From UBA4736 sp002404015 (GTDB lineage: Bacteria; Chloroflexota; Dormibacteria; Dormibacterales; Dormibacteraceae), in contig DAIOCN010000029.1 of the NCBI GenBank assembly GCA_036747295.1, positions 1 to 35,072 of the forward strand: DNA of 35,072 nt. The letters run 5' to 3'. Below are positions 16,111-24,843 of the stretch, piece by piece; within the stretch, counting starts at the first letter, position 1; every line of letters begins with the position of its first letter. Both the position numbers and the translations under genes were made by a program. The notes below the pieces were generated by a model. That model made no database searches and was not told the DNA's origin. It worked only from the letters and a program-made list of their open reading frames with translations.

Positions 16111-18207
16111 ATGAGCGCGATACGGCCGGTGAGCCTCGACGCGGGGTCGGAGTGGGCCCTGGCATCCGTCGACAGCTGCGAGCGGCTCGCCGCCATCGAC
16201 CTGGATACCGTCGAGCCCGGTGCCCTGCTCACGGCCATCGAGGCCGAGGCCGTCCGCCTGTTCGGGCTGAGGGCCGCCCGGCTGGAGCTTGGCGGCCGGC
16301 TCCGCGCGGGCGGCCATGTCGCCGCCACCCCGACCGGCCTCGTGATCCAGCTGCCGCACGGCCGGCTGGTCGGCGATGGTGAGCTCGGCGTCGCCTGGGA
16401 AGCCCAGGCGCGGCTCTTCGCGGCTCACGTCTCGGCGCTGCTCCACGCGCACGCCGCGATGACGGCCACCCACAGCCGCGAGGCCGAGCTGAATGCCCTC
16501 TACGCCTCGGTCGGCCAGATGACCGCCAGGCTGGATGTCGAGGGCGTCCTGAGAACCGTGGTCGAGCGCGCGCGCGAGCTGCTCGGCTCCGAGATCGCCT
16601 ACATCATGCTGCTCGACGAGGGCGGCAGGATGCTCCGGATGCGGGTGGTCACCGGCAACCGGACCGCCAGCTTCGCGGAGATCACCCGGCCGGTCCGGGC
16701 CGGTGTGTCGACGGAGATCGGCGCCCCCATCCAGACGCCCGACTTCCTCAACGAGGTGGAGCTGGACCACGATCCCGAAACCGACCGGCTGACCCGCCTG
16801 GAGGGTGTTCGGAGCGTGCTCGCGGTGCCCCTCAAGACGGAGCTCCTGGTGCTGGGGACCCTGATGGTGGCCAACCGCCAGGTCAAGACGTTCAGCGAGC
16901 GCGAGGTCTCGGTCCTGGCCAGCCTGGGCGAGCACGCCGCGCTGGCGCTCGACAACGCCCGGCTCTACGAGGAGGCGGTGAAGGCCGCCGCCGCGGCGAC
17001 CAGCTCGCGCTCCGAGGCCGAAGTGCACCTGAACCGGCTGCGCCACGCGGACGAGGTTCACAACCGGCTGACCGAGGTCCTGCTGGCCGGGCAAGGGGTG
17101 CCGGGGGTCGCCGACACGCTGGCCCGCGCGTTCCCCACCAGGGTCCTCGTGACCGACTGGCGGCACCGGCTGGTGGCCCGATCGGCGCTTGCCGACTCGC
17201 CGGAGCGCCCGGAACCGCCGTCGGCCGGCTTCATGCGCCGCAAGGATGTCCGGGGGGCGCTGGCGGTCTGCGCGAGCAGCTATGAGACGGCCAGGGTCGG
17301 CCGCGAGTACCTGGTCACGCCAATCGCGGCCCGCCGCGAGCTGCTCGGGTACATCTGGGCGGCCTGCCCCACCGACGAGGAGGCCGTCGACCTGCTCCGG
17401 ACAAGCATCGAGCAGGCGGCCCGGGTGGTTGCGCTGGAGATGCTGCGCGAGCGCGAGGCGGTGGAGACGGAGCGCCGGCTGCGCAGGGACTTCATGTACG
17501 AGCTGCTCGGCGAACGTCCGCCCGACCCCGCGATCATCGAGCCTCGAGCGCGCCAGGTGTGGCCGCGCCTGGGCGTCGACCACCGCCCGCTGATCGTGTC
17601 TGTGACGGCGACCGCCGCGGTTGGCGGCAACCCTGTCGAGCGCGGTCGCCGGCTGCTGGCGGAGGACCGGCCATCGGACTTCGTCACGGTCCACGGCCGC
17701 CACCTGGTGGTGCTGACGACCCGCGTCAAACGGCGCGACGTGCTCGCCGAGGTGACCGAGATCCAGGAGCTCCTCTCGCGAAACGGGATCCAGTCGGGGA
17801 TCGCCATCGGTGTCGTTTGCCGCAGCCTGCTCGCGACCCGGCAGTCGATCCTCGCCGCCCGCAACCTGCTGGAGCTCCTGGCCCCCCGTCGGGTCATCTG
17901 GGCGGAGGGGCTGGAGGCCCTGACGGTCCTGTTCGACTCGTCGCACCGCGATCGCCTGCAGGCTTTCGTGCAGCAGGCGCTGGCGCCGTTGGAGGGCAAG
18001 GAGGCGCTGATGGCGACGCTGCACGCCTACTACGAGTCGGGCGGCAACCGGGCGGACGCCGCCCGGCGGCTGGGCGTGCACGTGAACACCCTGCGCCAGC
18101 GGCTGGACCGGATCGAGGTCCTGCTGGGCGGCTCCGTGGACGAGTCGGTCCGGGCCGTGCCCGTGCGCCTGGCACTCCTGGCCAAGGGCATGACGACCGC
18201 ACCCTGA
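16111..18207 (+). CDS. GAF-domain transcriptional regulator with PucR-type C-terminal HTH
   Basis: The protein has 698 residues. A GAF sensor domain spans about 125-290, from ELNALYASVGQMTARLD to EHAALALDNARLYEEA. A linker and a second a/b region (about 330-480) lead to a GGDEF-like degenerate region as in CdaR/PucR proteins (about 490-610). The C-terminal 60 residues carry the HTH_30 helix-turn-helix, seen in YYESGGNRADAARRLGVHVN and TLRQRLDRIE. PucR and CdaR relatives control purine, sugar diacid and other nitrogen/carbon catabolic genes. Lying between the amidase block and the second M24 gene, it is the likely regulator of this cluster. The ATG at 16111 has no ribosome binding site but lies just after a -10 box. 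Confidence 0.85.
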   Translation: MSAIRPVSLDAGSEWALASVDSCERLAAIDLDTVEPGALLTAIEAEAVRLFGLRAARLELGGRLRAGGHVAATPTGLVIQLPHGRLVGDGELGVAWEAQARLFAAHVSALLHAHAAMTATHSREAELNALYASVGQMTARLDVEGVLRTVVERARELLGSEIAYIMLLDEGGRMLRMRVVTGNRTASFAEITRPVRAGVSTEIGAPIQTPDFLNEVELDHDPETDRLTRLEGVRSVLAVPLKTELLVLGTLMVANRQVKTFSEREVSVLASLGEHAALALDNARLYEEAVKAAAAATSSRSEAEVHLNRLRHADEVHNRLTEVLLAGQGVPGVADTLARAFPTRVLVTDWRHRLVARSALADSPERPEPPSAGFMRRKDVRGALAVCASSYETARVGREYLVTPIAARRELLGYIWAACPTDEEAVDLLRTSIEQAARVVALEMLREREAVETERRLRRDFMYELLGERPPDPAIIEPRARQVWPRLGVDHRPLIVSVTATAAVGGNPVERGRRLLAEDRPSDFVTVHGRHLVVLTTRVKRRDVLAEVTEIQELLSRNGIQSGIAIGVVCRSLLATRQSILAARNLLELLAPRRVIWAEGLEALTVLFDSSHRDRLQAFVQQALAPLEGKEALMATLHAYYESGGNRADAARRLGVHVNTLRQRLDRIEVLLGGSVDESVRAVPVRLALLAKGMTTAP

Positions 18208-18264
18208 CGCGCCCGGCTGTGGTTCTCGCACCCCTCGGCCGCCGAAATCTATGCGAATCCCACG

Positions 18265-18294
18265 CTGACTTCGGGCTGTTCGGGGCTCTAGGCT
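18265..18294 (+). promoter_or_regulatory. Possible sigma-70-type promoter for the second M24 operon
   Basis: CTGACT (18265-18270) and TAGGCT (18289-18294) are separated by 18 bases. The following gene starts at 18356 with a strong ribosome binding site (GGAGG). The hexamers match the consensus only partly, so this is tentative. The 148-base gap after the regulator makes a promoter here likely. Confidence 0.35.
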
Positions 18295-18355
18295 CAGGCG
18301 CGACGATCGTGAATCGCAGCGTCGGATGGGCCCCTGGTCACCGGAGGATTGAAGG

Positions 18356-19495
18356 ATGAGCAGCACTCTCGGCAGGACCTCGACCGCTCCCAAGATCGAG
18401 AGGCTCCGCCGCCTGATGGAGGCCCGGGGCCTGGATGCGGTTGTGGTCTCCTCCTACCAGAGCGTGTCCTACTTCGGGGGCACAACAGTCATGACGCAGG
18501 TTCATCTCCCGGATCGCCTGGGCTTCCTGGTGGCGCGGCGAGACGGGGCGGCGACGCTGCTGTTCTGCAACATCGAGATCTCCCAGGTCCGGACTCAGAC
18601 TGACATCGAGGACGTGCGCGAGTACGTCGAGTTCGCCCAGGACCCGACCGTGGAGCTCGCCCGGCTGCTCCGCGAGCTGGGCCTTGTCGGGGGCAGCATC
18701 GGGCTTGACACGCGCCGCCTGCCGGCCGCCTCGCTGGCCACCCTCCAGTCGGAGCTGGCCGGCCTCGAGGTGGTGCCGATCGACGACGAGATCGAGCTGG
18801 CGCAGGCGATCAAGGAGCCAGCCGAGATCGAGGCCCTGGAGCGGGCGGCCAACGTCACCCTGGCCGCCCTGGAGACCGGACTGAAAAGTCTGCAGCCGGG
18901 TTGCACCGAGCGTCAGGCGAGCAGCGCGATCTACCTGAACCTCATGGAGAGCGGGGGGATGCCCCTCTTCATGGTCTTCGCCTCGGGTGAGCGGACCCTG
19001 CAGGGCCACCCGGAGTCGCTGGCCGCCCCGATGCCGCCGGGGACGATCTGGCGCATCGACTATGGCGCCCGCTTCGAGGGCGGGATCAATTCCGACCTGG
19101 CCCGGACGGGGGTGGTGGGGGAGGCCAGCCCGGAGCAGGCCGCCACGCTGGCAGCCCTTCGCGCCACCCAGGACGCCGGGTTCAGTGCCATCGAGCCGGG
19201 CCGGCCCGCCAAGGATGTGTTCTTCGCGGTCCGCGACGAGTTCAAGCGCCAGGGCCTGCCCTTCTCGATGCCGCACATCGGCCACGGCATGGGCATCGGC
19301 CTCCACGAGTTCCCCATGCTCCAGCCCGCCTGCGACATCCGGCTGGAGGTCGGAATGGTGCTCAACATCGAGCCGATGACCCTCATCGCCGAGCGGTCCG
19401 AGGGCTACCACACCGAGGACCTGGCGGCCGTGACCGAGGATGGCGCCCGTCTGCTGACGCCGCCGCAGGAAGGGCTGCTCAGAATCCCCGCCTGA
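18356..19495 (+). CDS. M24-family metallohydrolase, Xaa-Pro peptidase/creatinase-like (copy 2)
   Basis: This 379-residue protein matches the gene at 9813 almost position for position. Both contain VVVSSYQ-VSYFGG in the N-terminal domain, PHIGHGMGIGLHEFPML in the active-site region and LLTPPQEGLLR at the end. The metal ligands are D235, D247, H310, E339 and E354, all intact. The two differ mainly in the N-terminal domain (about residues 40-185) that shapes substrate choice. It is preceded by a clear ribosome binding site and its own apparent promoter. The peptide transporter operon begins 146 bases downstream. Both copies being intact argues for two functions or for a heteromeric enzyme rather than a decaying duplicate. 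Confidence 0.88.
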   Translation: MSSTLGRTSTAPKIERLRRLMEARGLDAVVVSSYQSVSYFGGTTVMTQVHLPDRLGFLVARRDGAATLLFCNIEISQVRTQTDIEDVREYVEFAQDPTVELARLLRELGLVGGSIGLDTRRLPAASLATLQSELAGLEVVPIDDEIELAQAIKEPAEIEALERAANVTLAALETGLKSLQPGCTERQASSAIYLNLMESGGMPLFMVFASGERTLQGHPESLAAPMPPGTIWRIDYGARFEGGINSDLARTGVVGEASPEQAATLAALRATQDAGFSAIEPGRPAKDVFFAVRDEFKRQGLPFSMPHIGHGMGIGLHEFPMLQPACDIRLEVGMVLNIEPMTLIAERSEGYHTEDLAAVTEDGARLLTPPQEGLLRIPA

Positions 19496-19641
19496 CGCCT
19501 GCTGTCCCAGCCTCGTGCAAAATCACACACCGGCGGGCGCTTCATGTAGCGGGAATGCACATCGACACGGCGAGGCCGGACCAAGTAAGTTCCGCATAAC
19601 CCCCAGGCCAACTGGGTCCTGACGAGAGAGGAGCACCCTGG

Positions 19642-21222
19642 ATGGACGAGCGATTGATTTTGAATTCCGCGCTGACCCGGCGGCGGCTGCTTCAGTTCGG
19701 GGTGCTGGCCGGCGCCAGCTGGACCGGGCTGGGGTTGCTGGAAGCCTGCGGCACGTCCACGTCCACGTCCACGTCGACCACGGCCCCCACCGGGGGCACG
19801 CTGATCTTCGGCGAGGGCACCGGACCGGCCAACCTGGACCCGCTCGGGCCGGGCGGCAGCACGCCGCTGCTGGGTTACTGGCGGCAGATGTTCGACACCC
19901 TGGTCTGGTACGAGAACGGCAAGGTCGTCCCTCAGCTCGCCACCAGCTGGAAGAACGTCGACGACCTGACCTGGGAGTTCAAGCTCCGCACCGGTGTCAA
20001 GTTCCACAACGGGGAGGCCTTCGACGCCACCGCGGTCAAGTTCACCCTCGACAGGATCCTGGACCCCAAGCAGAAGGCAACCCAGGCCTCCCGCTTCACA
20101 GCGCTGAAAAGCGTCGAGGTGGTCGATCCCCAGACCGTGCGCATGCACACGACGACGCCTTTCCCGGTCCTGCTCCTCGGGCTGACCCAGGCGTTCATCG
20201 TGCCCCCCCTGTACACGGCCCAGAGCCCTGACAAGGCCCTGACCGCGCCGGTCGGCACCGGTCCGTTCAAGTTCGACGCCTGGCAGCAGGGCGCCCAGCT
20301 CAGCTACGTCGCCAACACCGGCTACTGGGGCGGCCGCCCCAAGCTGGACAAGCTGGTGTTCCGGGTCATCTCCGATGACGCGGCCCGGCTGGCCGCCCTC
20401 AAGGCGGGCGAGATCCACATCGACATGAACCTGCCCCTGGACGCCATCGACGCGGTGTCGAGCGATCCCAACCTGAAGGTGGCGAAGGCCTTCATCGACA
20501 ACTCGCTCATCCTCGAGATGGACACGCTGCGGGGCGGTCCGACGGCTGACCCCAAGGTCCGGATGGCGATCAACTACGCCATCGACAAGGACGGCATCAA
20601 CAAGACCCTCCTGTCGGGCAAGCTCCGGCCGCTGGCCGGCCAGCTGCTGACCGACGATGCCTTCGGCTGGAACCCGAACATCAAGCAGGTCCCGTACGAC
20701 CCCAACATGGCCAAGCAGCTGCTCACCCAGGCCGGGTATCCCAACGGCTTCGACACCCAGGTCAACGGTCCGATCGGCAAGTACACGGCCGACAGGGACA
20801 TCGTGATCGCCGTGGCCGACCAGCTGAACAAGGTCGGCATCCGGGCCAAGGCCAACCCCATGGACTACGGGCTCTTCGTGCAGAAACTGATCTCGAACCA
20901 GCTCGGACCCATGTTCCTGGTCGGCTGGTTTAGCTTCGGCGACCCGGCGCTGGCTGAGATCTGGCTTTCGTCCAAGTCGACGCTCGGCCACTACTACCAG
21001 GACCCGACCTACGACGACTTCATCACCAGGGGCGCTTCCGACCTGGACCAGAAGACGCGGCAGGCCACGTACTTCCAGGCCGCCCAGTACATGCACGACC
21101 AGGCGATGGCCGCCTGGCTGTTCCAGGCCGCGACCTACTACGGCGTCAGCAAGAAGGTGACCGGGTTCGCGCCGCGCAACGACGAGCTTCCGTTCTTCTT
21201 CTCGGCCGCCATCTCCAGCTAG
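19642..21222 (+). CDS. Peptide-type ABC importer substrate-binding lipoprotein (SBP family 5)
   Basis: The 526-residue product belongs to the DppA/OppA family. The signal peptide has a twin-arginine-like motif (TRRRLLQFG, residues 12-20) and a lipobox ending in LLEAC, so Cys36 is the likely lipidated residue. A (Thr-Ser)n linker encoded by a short acgtcc repeat follows. The mature part has the family signature EFKLRTGVKFHNGEAFDA and later the NYAIDKDGIN motif. Family members bind dipeptides, oligopeptides, glutathione, nickel or other small ligands. The start is supported by GAGAGGAG seven to eight bases upstream. Its TAG stop lies within the first bases of the palindromic element at 21219-21419. 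Confidence 0.9.
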   Translation: MDERLILNSALTRRRLLQFGVLAGASWTGLGLLEACGTSTSTSTSTTAPTGGTLIFGEGTGPANLDPLGPGGSTPLLGYWRQMFDTLVWYENGKVVPQLATSWKNVDDLTWEFKLRTGVKFHNGEAFDATAVKFTLDRILDPKQKATQASRFTALKSVEVVDPQTVRMHTTTPFPVLLLGLTQAFIVPPLYTAQSPDKALTAPVGTGPFKFDAWQQGAQLSYVANTGYWGGRPKLDKLVFRVISDDAARLAALKAGEIHIDMNLPLDAIDAVSSDPNLKVAKAFIDNSLILEMDTLRGGPTADPKVRMAINYAIDKDGINKTLLSGKLRPLAGQLLTDDAFGWNPNIKQVPYDPNMAKQLLTQAGYPNGFDTQVNGPIGKYTADRDIVIAVADQLNKVGIRAKANPMDYGLFVQKLISNQLGPMFLVGWFSFGDPALAEIWLSSKSTLGHYYQDPTYDDFITRGASDLDQKTRQATYFQAAQYMHDQAMAAWLFQAATYYGVSKKVTGFAPRNDELPFFFSAAISS

Positions 21223-21419
21223 TGTCCCGCCCCAGAGGTTCGTGGAAATCTTCAGGCTCTGGGCGCCGCTGCGGGCGTCAGGGGGCCCGGCCTGTCGTCG
21301 TCACGCACTACAAGTGCGCTCCTCCTAAGGCCACCCCTTCCTTCGCAGCGGCGCCCAGACCGGCAGCCTGCGGCTGCCTGCCAGGATCTTTCGAACGAAC
21401 CTCCGGGGCACGACACTAG
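21219..21419. mobile_element. 201-bp palindromic, MITE-like element
   Basis: The outer arms 21219-21243 and 21395-21419 are inverted copies with 22 of 25 matches, both ending in CTAG. Inside are a perfect 15-bp inverted repeat (21259-21273 with 21344-21358), a central 6-bp hairpin (21304-21309 with 21313-21318), and a 7-bp side hairpin (21362-21368 with 21372-21378). No ORF of note is present. CTAG at each end may be the duplicated target or part of the ends. The left CTAG supplies the TAG stop of the upstream gene. A non-autonomous transposon or a folded mRNA element between binding-protein and permease genes are both possible. Confidence 0.7.
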
Positions 21420-21440
21420 CCCCGCGTCCGAGGTGGCCCT

Positions 21441-22358
21441 TTGATCGAGTACGTCCTGAAGAGGCTGGTGCAGGTGCCGATCACCCTCGTGGTGATCACC
21501 GCGGTGGTGTTCGTCCTGCTCCACCTCTCCGGGAACCTCGTCAACCTGCTCCTGCCTCTGGACGCCAGCCCCAGCCAGCGGGCGGAGCTGACGCACTCGC
21601 TGCACCTCGACGAACCGCTGCCGCTGCAGTACCTGCGCTTCCTGGGGGCGCTCGCCCACGGCGACCTCGGGACCTCGCTTTTCTACCAACGGCCGGCGCT
21701 GGCGGTCGTGTTCGACCGGTTGCCCGCAAGCCTCGAGCTGGCGGTGGCCGGGATCCTCATCGCCACCGTCTCCGGGATCGGGCTGGGCATCCTGGCGGCC
21801 GTCCGAGAAGGCTCGCTGAGCGACACCCTGATCTCGGCCCTGACCGTCTTTGGCCAGTCCATGCCGAGCTTCTGGCTCGGGATCATGCTGATCCTGCTCC
21901 TGGCCGTGACCTGGCACCTGCTGCCCACCGGGGGAATGGGCCAACCGAGCCAGATCATCATGCCCGCGATCACCCTGGCCGCCTTCCTGGCCCCCCAGAT
22001 CCTGCTGCTGACCCGCGCCAGCATGCTGGACGTGCTTCACGATCCCTACATCACGGTCGCCAGGTCAAAGGGTCTGCCGGACCGGATCGTGATCCTGAGA
22101 CACGCCCTCCGAAACGCGTTGAACCCCGTGATCGCCTCGGTGGGCCTGCAGTTCGGCTCCCTGATGGGCGGTGCGGTCATCACCGAGACGGTGTTCGCGT
22201 GGCCGGGGCTGGGCCAGCTCTCCGTGCAGGCCATCTTCAGCCGCGACCTCCCGGTGGTCGAGGCCTCGGTCGTGGTGCTGGCGGTCGGGGTCCTGCTGGC
22301 CAACCTGGCGGTGGACGTCCTCAACGCGCAGATCGACCCCCGGATCCGGTACCGGTAG
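21441..22358 (+). CDS. Peptide-type ABC transporter permease 1 (DppB-like)
   Basis: This 305-residue membrane protein begins with TTG, preceded by GAGGTGG; no ATG alternative lies near the natural N-terminus (IEYVLKRLVQVPITLVV). It has six membrane segments and the BPD_transp_1 coupling motif in the last cytoplasmic loop (VARSKGLPDRIVILRHALRN). The sequence FAWPGLGQLSVQAIFSRDLP is typical of DppB/OppB. It forms the translocation channel with the permease encoded immediately downstream, whose ATG follows the stop codon without a gap. The palindromic element separates it from the binding-protein gene. Confidence 0.9.
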   Translation: MIEYVLKRLVQVPITLVVITAVVFVLLHLSGNLVNLLLPLDASPSQRAELTHSLHLDEPLPLQYLRFLGALAHGDLGTSLFYQRPALAVVFDRLPASLELAVAGILIATVSGIGLGILAAVREGSLSDTLISALTVFGQSMPSFWLGIMLILLLAVTWHLLPTGGMGQPSQIIMPAITLAAFLAPQILLLTRASMLDVLHDPYITVARSKGLPDRIVILRHALRNALNPVIASVGLQFGSLMGGAVITETVFAWPGLGQLSVQAIFSRDLPVVEASVVVLAVGVLLANLAVDVLNAQIDPRIRYR

Positions 22359-23279
22359 ATGGCGGCCCTGACCGACGCCGGCCTGGTCGCTGGCAGCCCG
22401 GCGCCCAGGGCGGCGGGCACAGTCGCCGGGCGCCGGGGCCTGCGCACCGTGCGCCGCAACCCTCGGCTCTATATCGGGGCGCTGATCCTTGCCCTGATCT
22501 GCGTCGGGGCGATCGGGGCGCCTCTGATCACGCACTACGGCCCGTCCACGCAGGAGCTGGTGAACCGGCTGCGGCCCCCGGCTTGGAACGCCCGCGGCAG
22601 CGTGGCTCACCCGCTGGGGACCGACACCTTCGGCCGCGACGTGTTCAGCCGGCTACTGTTCGGCGCTCGCTACTCGCTCCTGGTGGCCTGCGGCGCGGTC
22701 ATCGGTTCGGGTGTGATCGGGGTCGTCCTGGGCGCGGTCGCCGGCTACTTCGGCGGCTGGGCGGAGGCGCTGATCATGCGGGCGGTCGACGCCCAGCAGG
22801 CCCTCTCCGCGATCCTCCTGGCCCTGATGGTGGCGGCCCTGTTCGGCAACAGCCTGCTCAACCTCTTGCTGGTGCTGGCCGTCACCGGCTGGTCCACCTA
22901 CACCCGGATCCTGTTCGGCGTCGTGAGATCCATCCGCGGGCAGGAGTATGTCAGCGCCGCCATCTGCCTGGGAGCCCGGCCGACCGACATCGTCATCCAC
23001 CACGTGCTGCCCAACATCGTCTCGCCGATCATCGTCATCTCGACCCTGCAGGTCGGCCGCATGCTGCTGCTGGAGGCCGGGCTGAGCTTCCTCGGACTCG
23101 GCGTCCCCGAGCCTCTGCCCGCCTGGGGAACGATGCTCTCCGACGGCTACCGGAACATCTTCACCGCGTCCTACCTGACCACGATCCCCGGGGTCGCCAT
23201 CACCATCACCGTGTTCGGCGTGAACCTGCTCGGCGACGGACTTCGCCGCGCCCTCGACCCGCACCTTCGCGGCACCTGA
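22359..23279 (+). CDS. Peptide-type ABC transporter permease 2 (DppC-like)
   Basis: The 306-residue product has the cytoplasmic N-terminal OppC_N segment (LRTVRRNPRLYIGALILAL) and then the permease domain. Family hallmarks are HPLGTDTFGRDVFSRLLFGAR split by a turn, the coupling loop ICLGARPTDIVIHHVLPN, and EAGLSFLGLGVPEPLPAWG near the end. The ATG directly follows the stop of the first permease gene. It ends 14 bases before the RidA gene, so the operon runs on through RidA and two peptidase genes before the two ATPase genes appear. Confidence 0.92.
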   Translation: MAALTDAGLVAGSPAPRAAGTVAGRRGLRTVRRNPRLYIGALILALICVGAIGAPLITHYGPSTQELVNRLRPPAWNARGSVAHPLGTDTFGRDVFSRLLFGARYSLLVACGAVIGSGVIGVVLGAVAGYFGGWAEALIMRAVDAQQALSAILLALMVAALFGNSLLNLLLVLAVTGWSTYTRILFGVVRSIRGQEYVSAAICLGARPTDIVIHHVLPNIVSPIIVISTLQVGRMLLLEAGLSFLGLGVPEPLPAWGTMLSDGYRNIFTASYLTTIPGVAITITVFGVNLLGDGLRRALDPHLRGT

Positions 23280-23293
23280 GCAAAGGAGATTCA

Positions 23294-23689
23294 ATGCCCG
23301 CTACAGAGATCAGCACCGACCGCGCACCGAGGTTTGCATCGCCGCTCTCCCAGGCCATCCGTTCCGGCGAACTGCTCTTCACCTCGGGCCAGGTGGGGGC
23401 TCACCCGGAGACGGCGGACATGGTGGAGGGGGGCATTCGGGAGCAGACCGAACGCGTCATGGAGAACCTGAAGGCCGTGCTGGAGGCCGGGGGCAGCTCG
23501 CTGGACGAGGTCCTCAAGACCACCTGCTTCCTGACGGACATGGCCGACTTCGCGGCCTTCAACGAGGTCTACGCGGGCTATTTCCCAGGCCGCCGGCCGG
23601 CACGCTCGACCGTCCAGGTCTCTGCCCTGGCCGGGGCCTACGTCGTCGAGGTGGAGGCCATCGCAAGGGTCCCGGAGTCGGGCCGGTGA
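23294..23689 (+). CDS. RidA/YjgF/YER057c-family imine deaminase
   Basis: This 131-residue protein has the RidA chorismate-mutase-like fold. The key substrate-binding Arg is R104 (RPARSTVQV), and the conserved Glu E121 (VEVEAIA) is present. Other family blocks are LLFTSGQVG and TTCFLTDMADFAAFNEVY. RidA proteins hydrolyse reactive enamine/imine intermediates made by PLP enzymes or amino-acid oxidation; some subgroups act as specific steps in catabolic pathways. The presence inside a transporter/peptidase operon suggests that the pathway releases an enamine or imine. The ribosome binding site AAAGGAG is good. The following gene starts within its stop codon (GTGA). Confidence 0.9.
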   Translation: MPATEISTDRAPRFASPLSQAIRSGELLFTSGQVGAHPETADMVEGGIREQTERVMENLKAVLEAGGSSLDEVLKTTCFLTDMADFAAFNEVYAGYFPGRRPARSTVQVSALAGAYVVEVEAIARVPESGR

Positions 23690-24843
23690 GCGCCCTCAAC
23701 CTGGCCGCCTGCACCCGAGCGCCCTATGTCGACCTGGACCGAATCCGGCGAACCATCGACGAGGGCCCCTACGACGCCGTCCTGGCCCTGGCCCCCGAGA
23801 ACGTCCCCTACTACAGCGGCTTCTACAACATCGACCTCCGCTTGCTGCCCGAGCGGCTGCACGTCTGCATCTGGCCGCGAGGCGGCGAGCCGGCGCTCGT
23901 GGTGGTGGAGCGGCGGGCCCGCCTGCTGCGCCCCGATGAGACCTACCTGACGGACATCCGCGGCTACCAGGGCGAGGGCCTTGACGCGATGCGGGCCGTC
24001 GCCGAGGTGCTGCGGGACCGCGGGGTCGACAAGGGCCTGATAGGGTACGAAGCCCGCAGCTTCCCCGGCGGCCAGCTCGTCGAGCTGATGCGCTTGCTGC
24101 CAGGGCTCAGGTTCGAGGACGCCTACCACTTCCTCGAGGGCCCGCGGGTCATCAAGACCCCGGCCGAGGTGGAAGTGATGACGCGCGTCAACCGCATGAC
24201 CACTGACGCGATCGACACCGCCTTCCGAGCGGTTCGGATCGGCGACACCGAGCGCTCCGTCATGGCGCGGATGCACGCCGAGCTGATCGGCAACGGGGTG
24301 GACGTGGTGATCGCGCCCCTGCTCGCGGCCGGTCACCGCTCAGGCATCTGGCACGGCACGGCCGGCGACCTCCGGCTGGAGGAGGGCATGGTCCTGAAGA
24401 CCGACTTCGGGGGCCTGCTGGACGGCTACTACTCAGACATCGCGAGGACGGCGGTGGTCGGGCGGGCGTCGCCCCGCCAGCGGGACATCCACGCCAAGAT
24501 CACGGAGATCAAGCACCGGATCGTGGCCGGCATCCGGCCCGGCATGCCGGCGGGCGACGCCGCCCGGATCGGCATCAAGGCCTACGAGGACCTCGGGCTG
24601 GAGTTCAAGTGGCACATCCTCGGGCACTCGCTGGGACTGGGCGTGCACGAGGCGCCCCAGATCTATCCCTGGGTGGAGGAACCGATCCTGACCGGAATGA
24701 CGATGATGATCGAGGTCGGCTTCAGCGACTACCCCAACGACAGCTTCCACGTCGAGGACCTCATCTACATCAACGAAGAGGGGGCTGAGTACGTCACCGA
24801 CGCCAGGGCGCACGAGCAGATCTGGGAGCTCGGCCGTGATTGA
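23686..24843 (+). CDS. M24-family metallohydrolase, third copy
   Basis: The 385-residue protein has the creatinase-like N-terminal domain (ALAPENVPYYSGFYNID) and a C-terminal pita-bread domain. The metal ligands are D240 (KTDFGG), D251 (YYSDIAR), H314 (LGHSLGLGVHE), E343 (MIEVGF) and E357 (HVEDLI). The usual glutamate motif normally reads EP; here it is EV, a small deviation. It is much less similar to the 9813/18356 pair than those are to each other. A GTG start overlaps the RidA stop codon and the last eight bases overlap the next M24 gene. Back-to-back, translationally coupled M24 genes may encode a heteromer or two successive cleavages. Confidence 0.87.
   Translation: MSALNLAACTRAPYVDLDRIRRTIDEGPYDAVLALAPENVPYYSGFYNIDLRLLPERLHVCIWPRGGEPALVVVERRARLLRPDETYLTDIRGYQGEGLDAMRAVAEVLRDRGVDKGLIGYEARSFPGGQLVELMRLLPGLRFEDAYHFLEGPRVIKTPAEVEVMTRVNRMTTDAIDTAFRAVRIGDTERSVMARMHAELIGNGVDVVIAPLLAAGHRSGIWHGTAGDLRLEEGMVLKTDFGGLLDGYYSDIARTAVVGRASPRQRDIHAKITEIKHRIVAGIRPGMPAGDAARIGIKAYEDLGLEFKWHILGHSLGLGVHEAPQIYPWVEEPILTGMTMMIEVGFSDYPNDSFHVEDLIYINEEGAEYVTDARAHEQIWELGRD

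Noticed and set aside
16048..18393. 781-residue open frame on the minus strand
   Set aside because: It lies opposite the GAF-PucR regulator, which has clear domains. The composition (Arg, Gln, His, Gly) is typical of antisense frames.
19752..19785. acgtcc short tandem repeat as a phase-variable tract
   Set aside because: The unit is six bases and encodes Thr-Ser in a lipoprotein linker. Unit changes would not shift the frame, so switching is not expected.
19405..21096. 563-residue open frame on the minus strand
   Set aside because: Antisense to the peptide-binding protein gene, with no recognisable motif.
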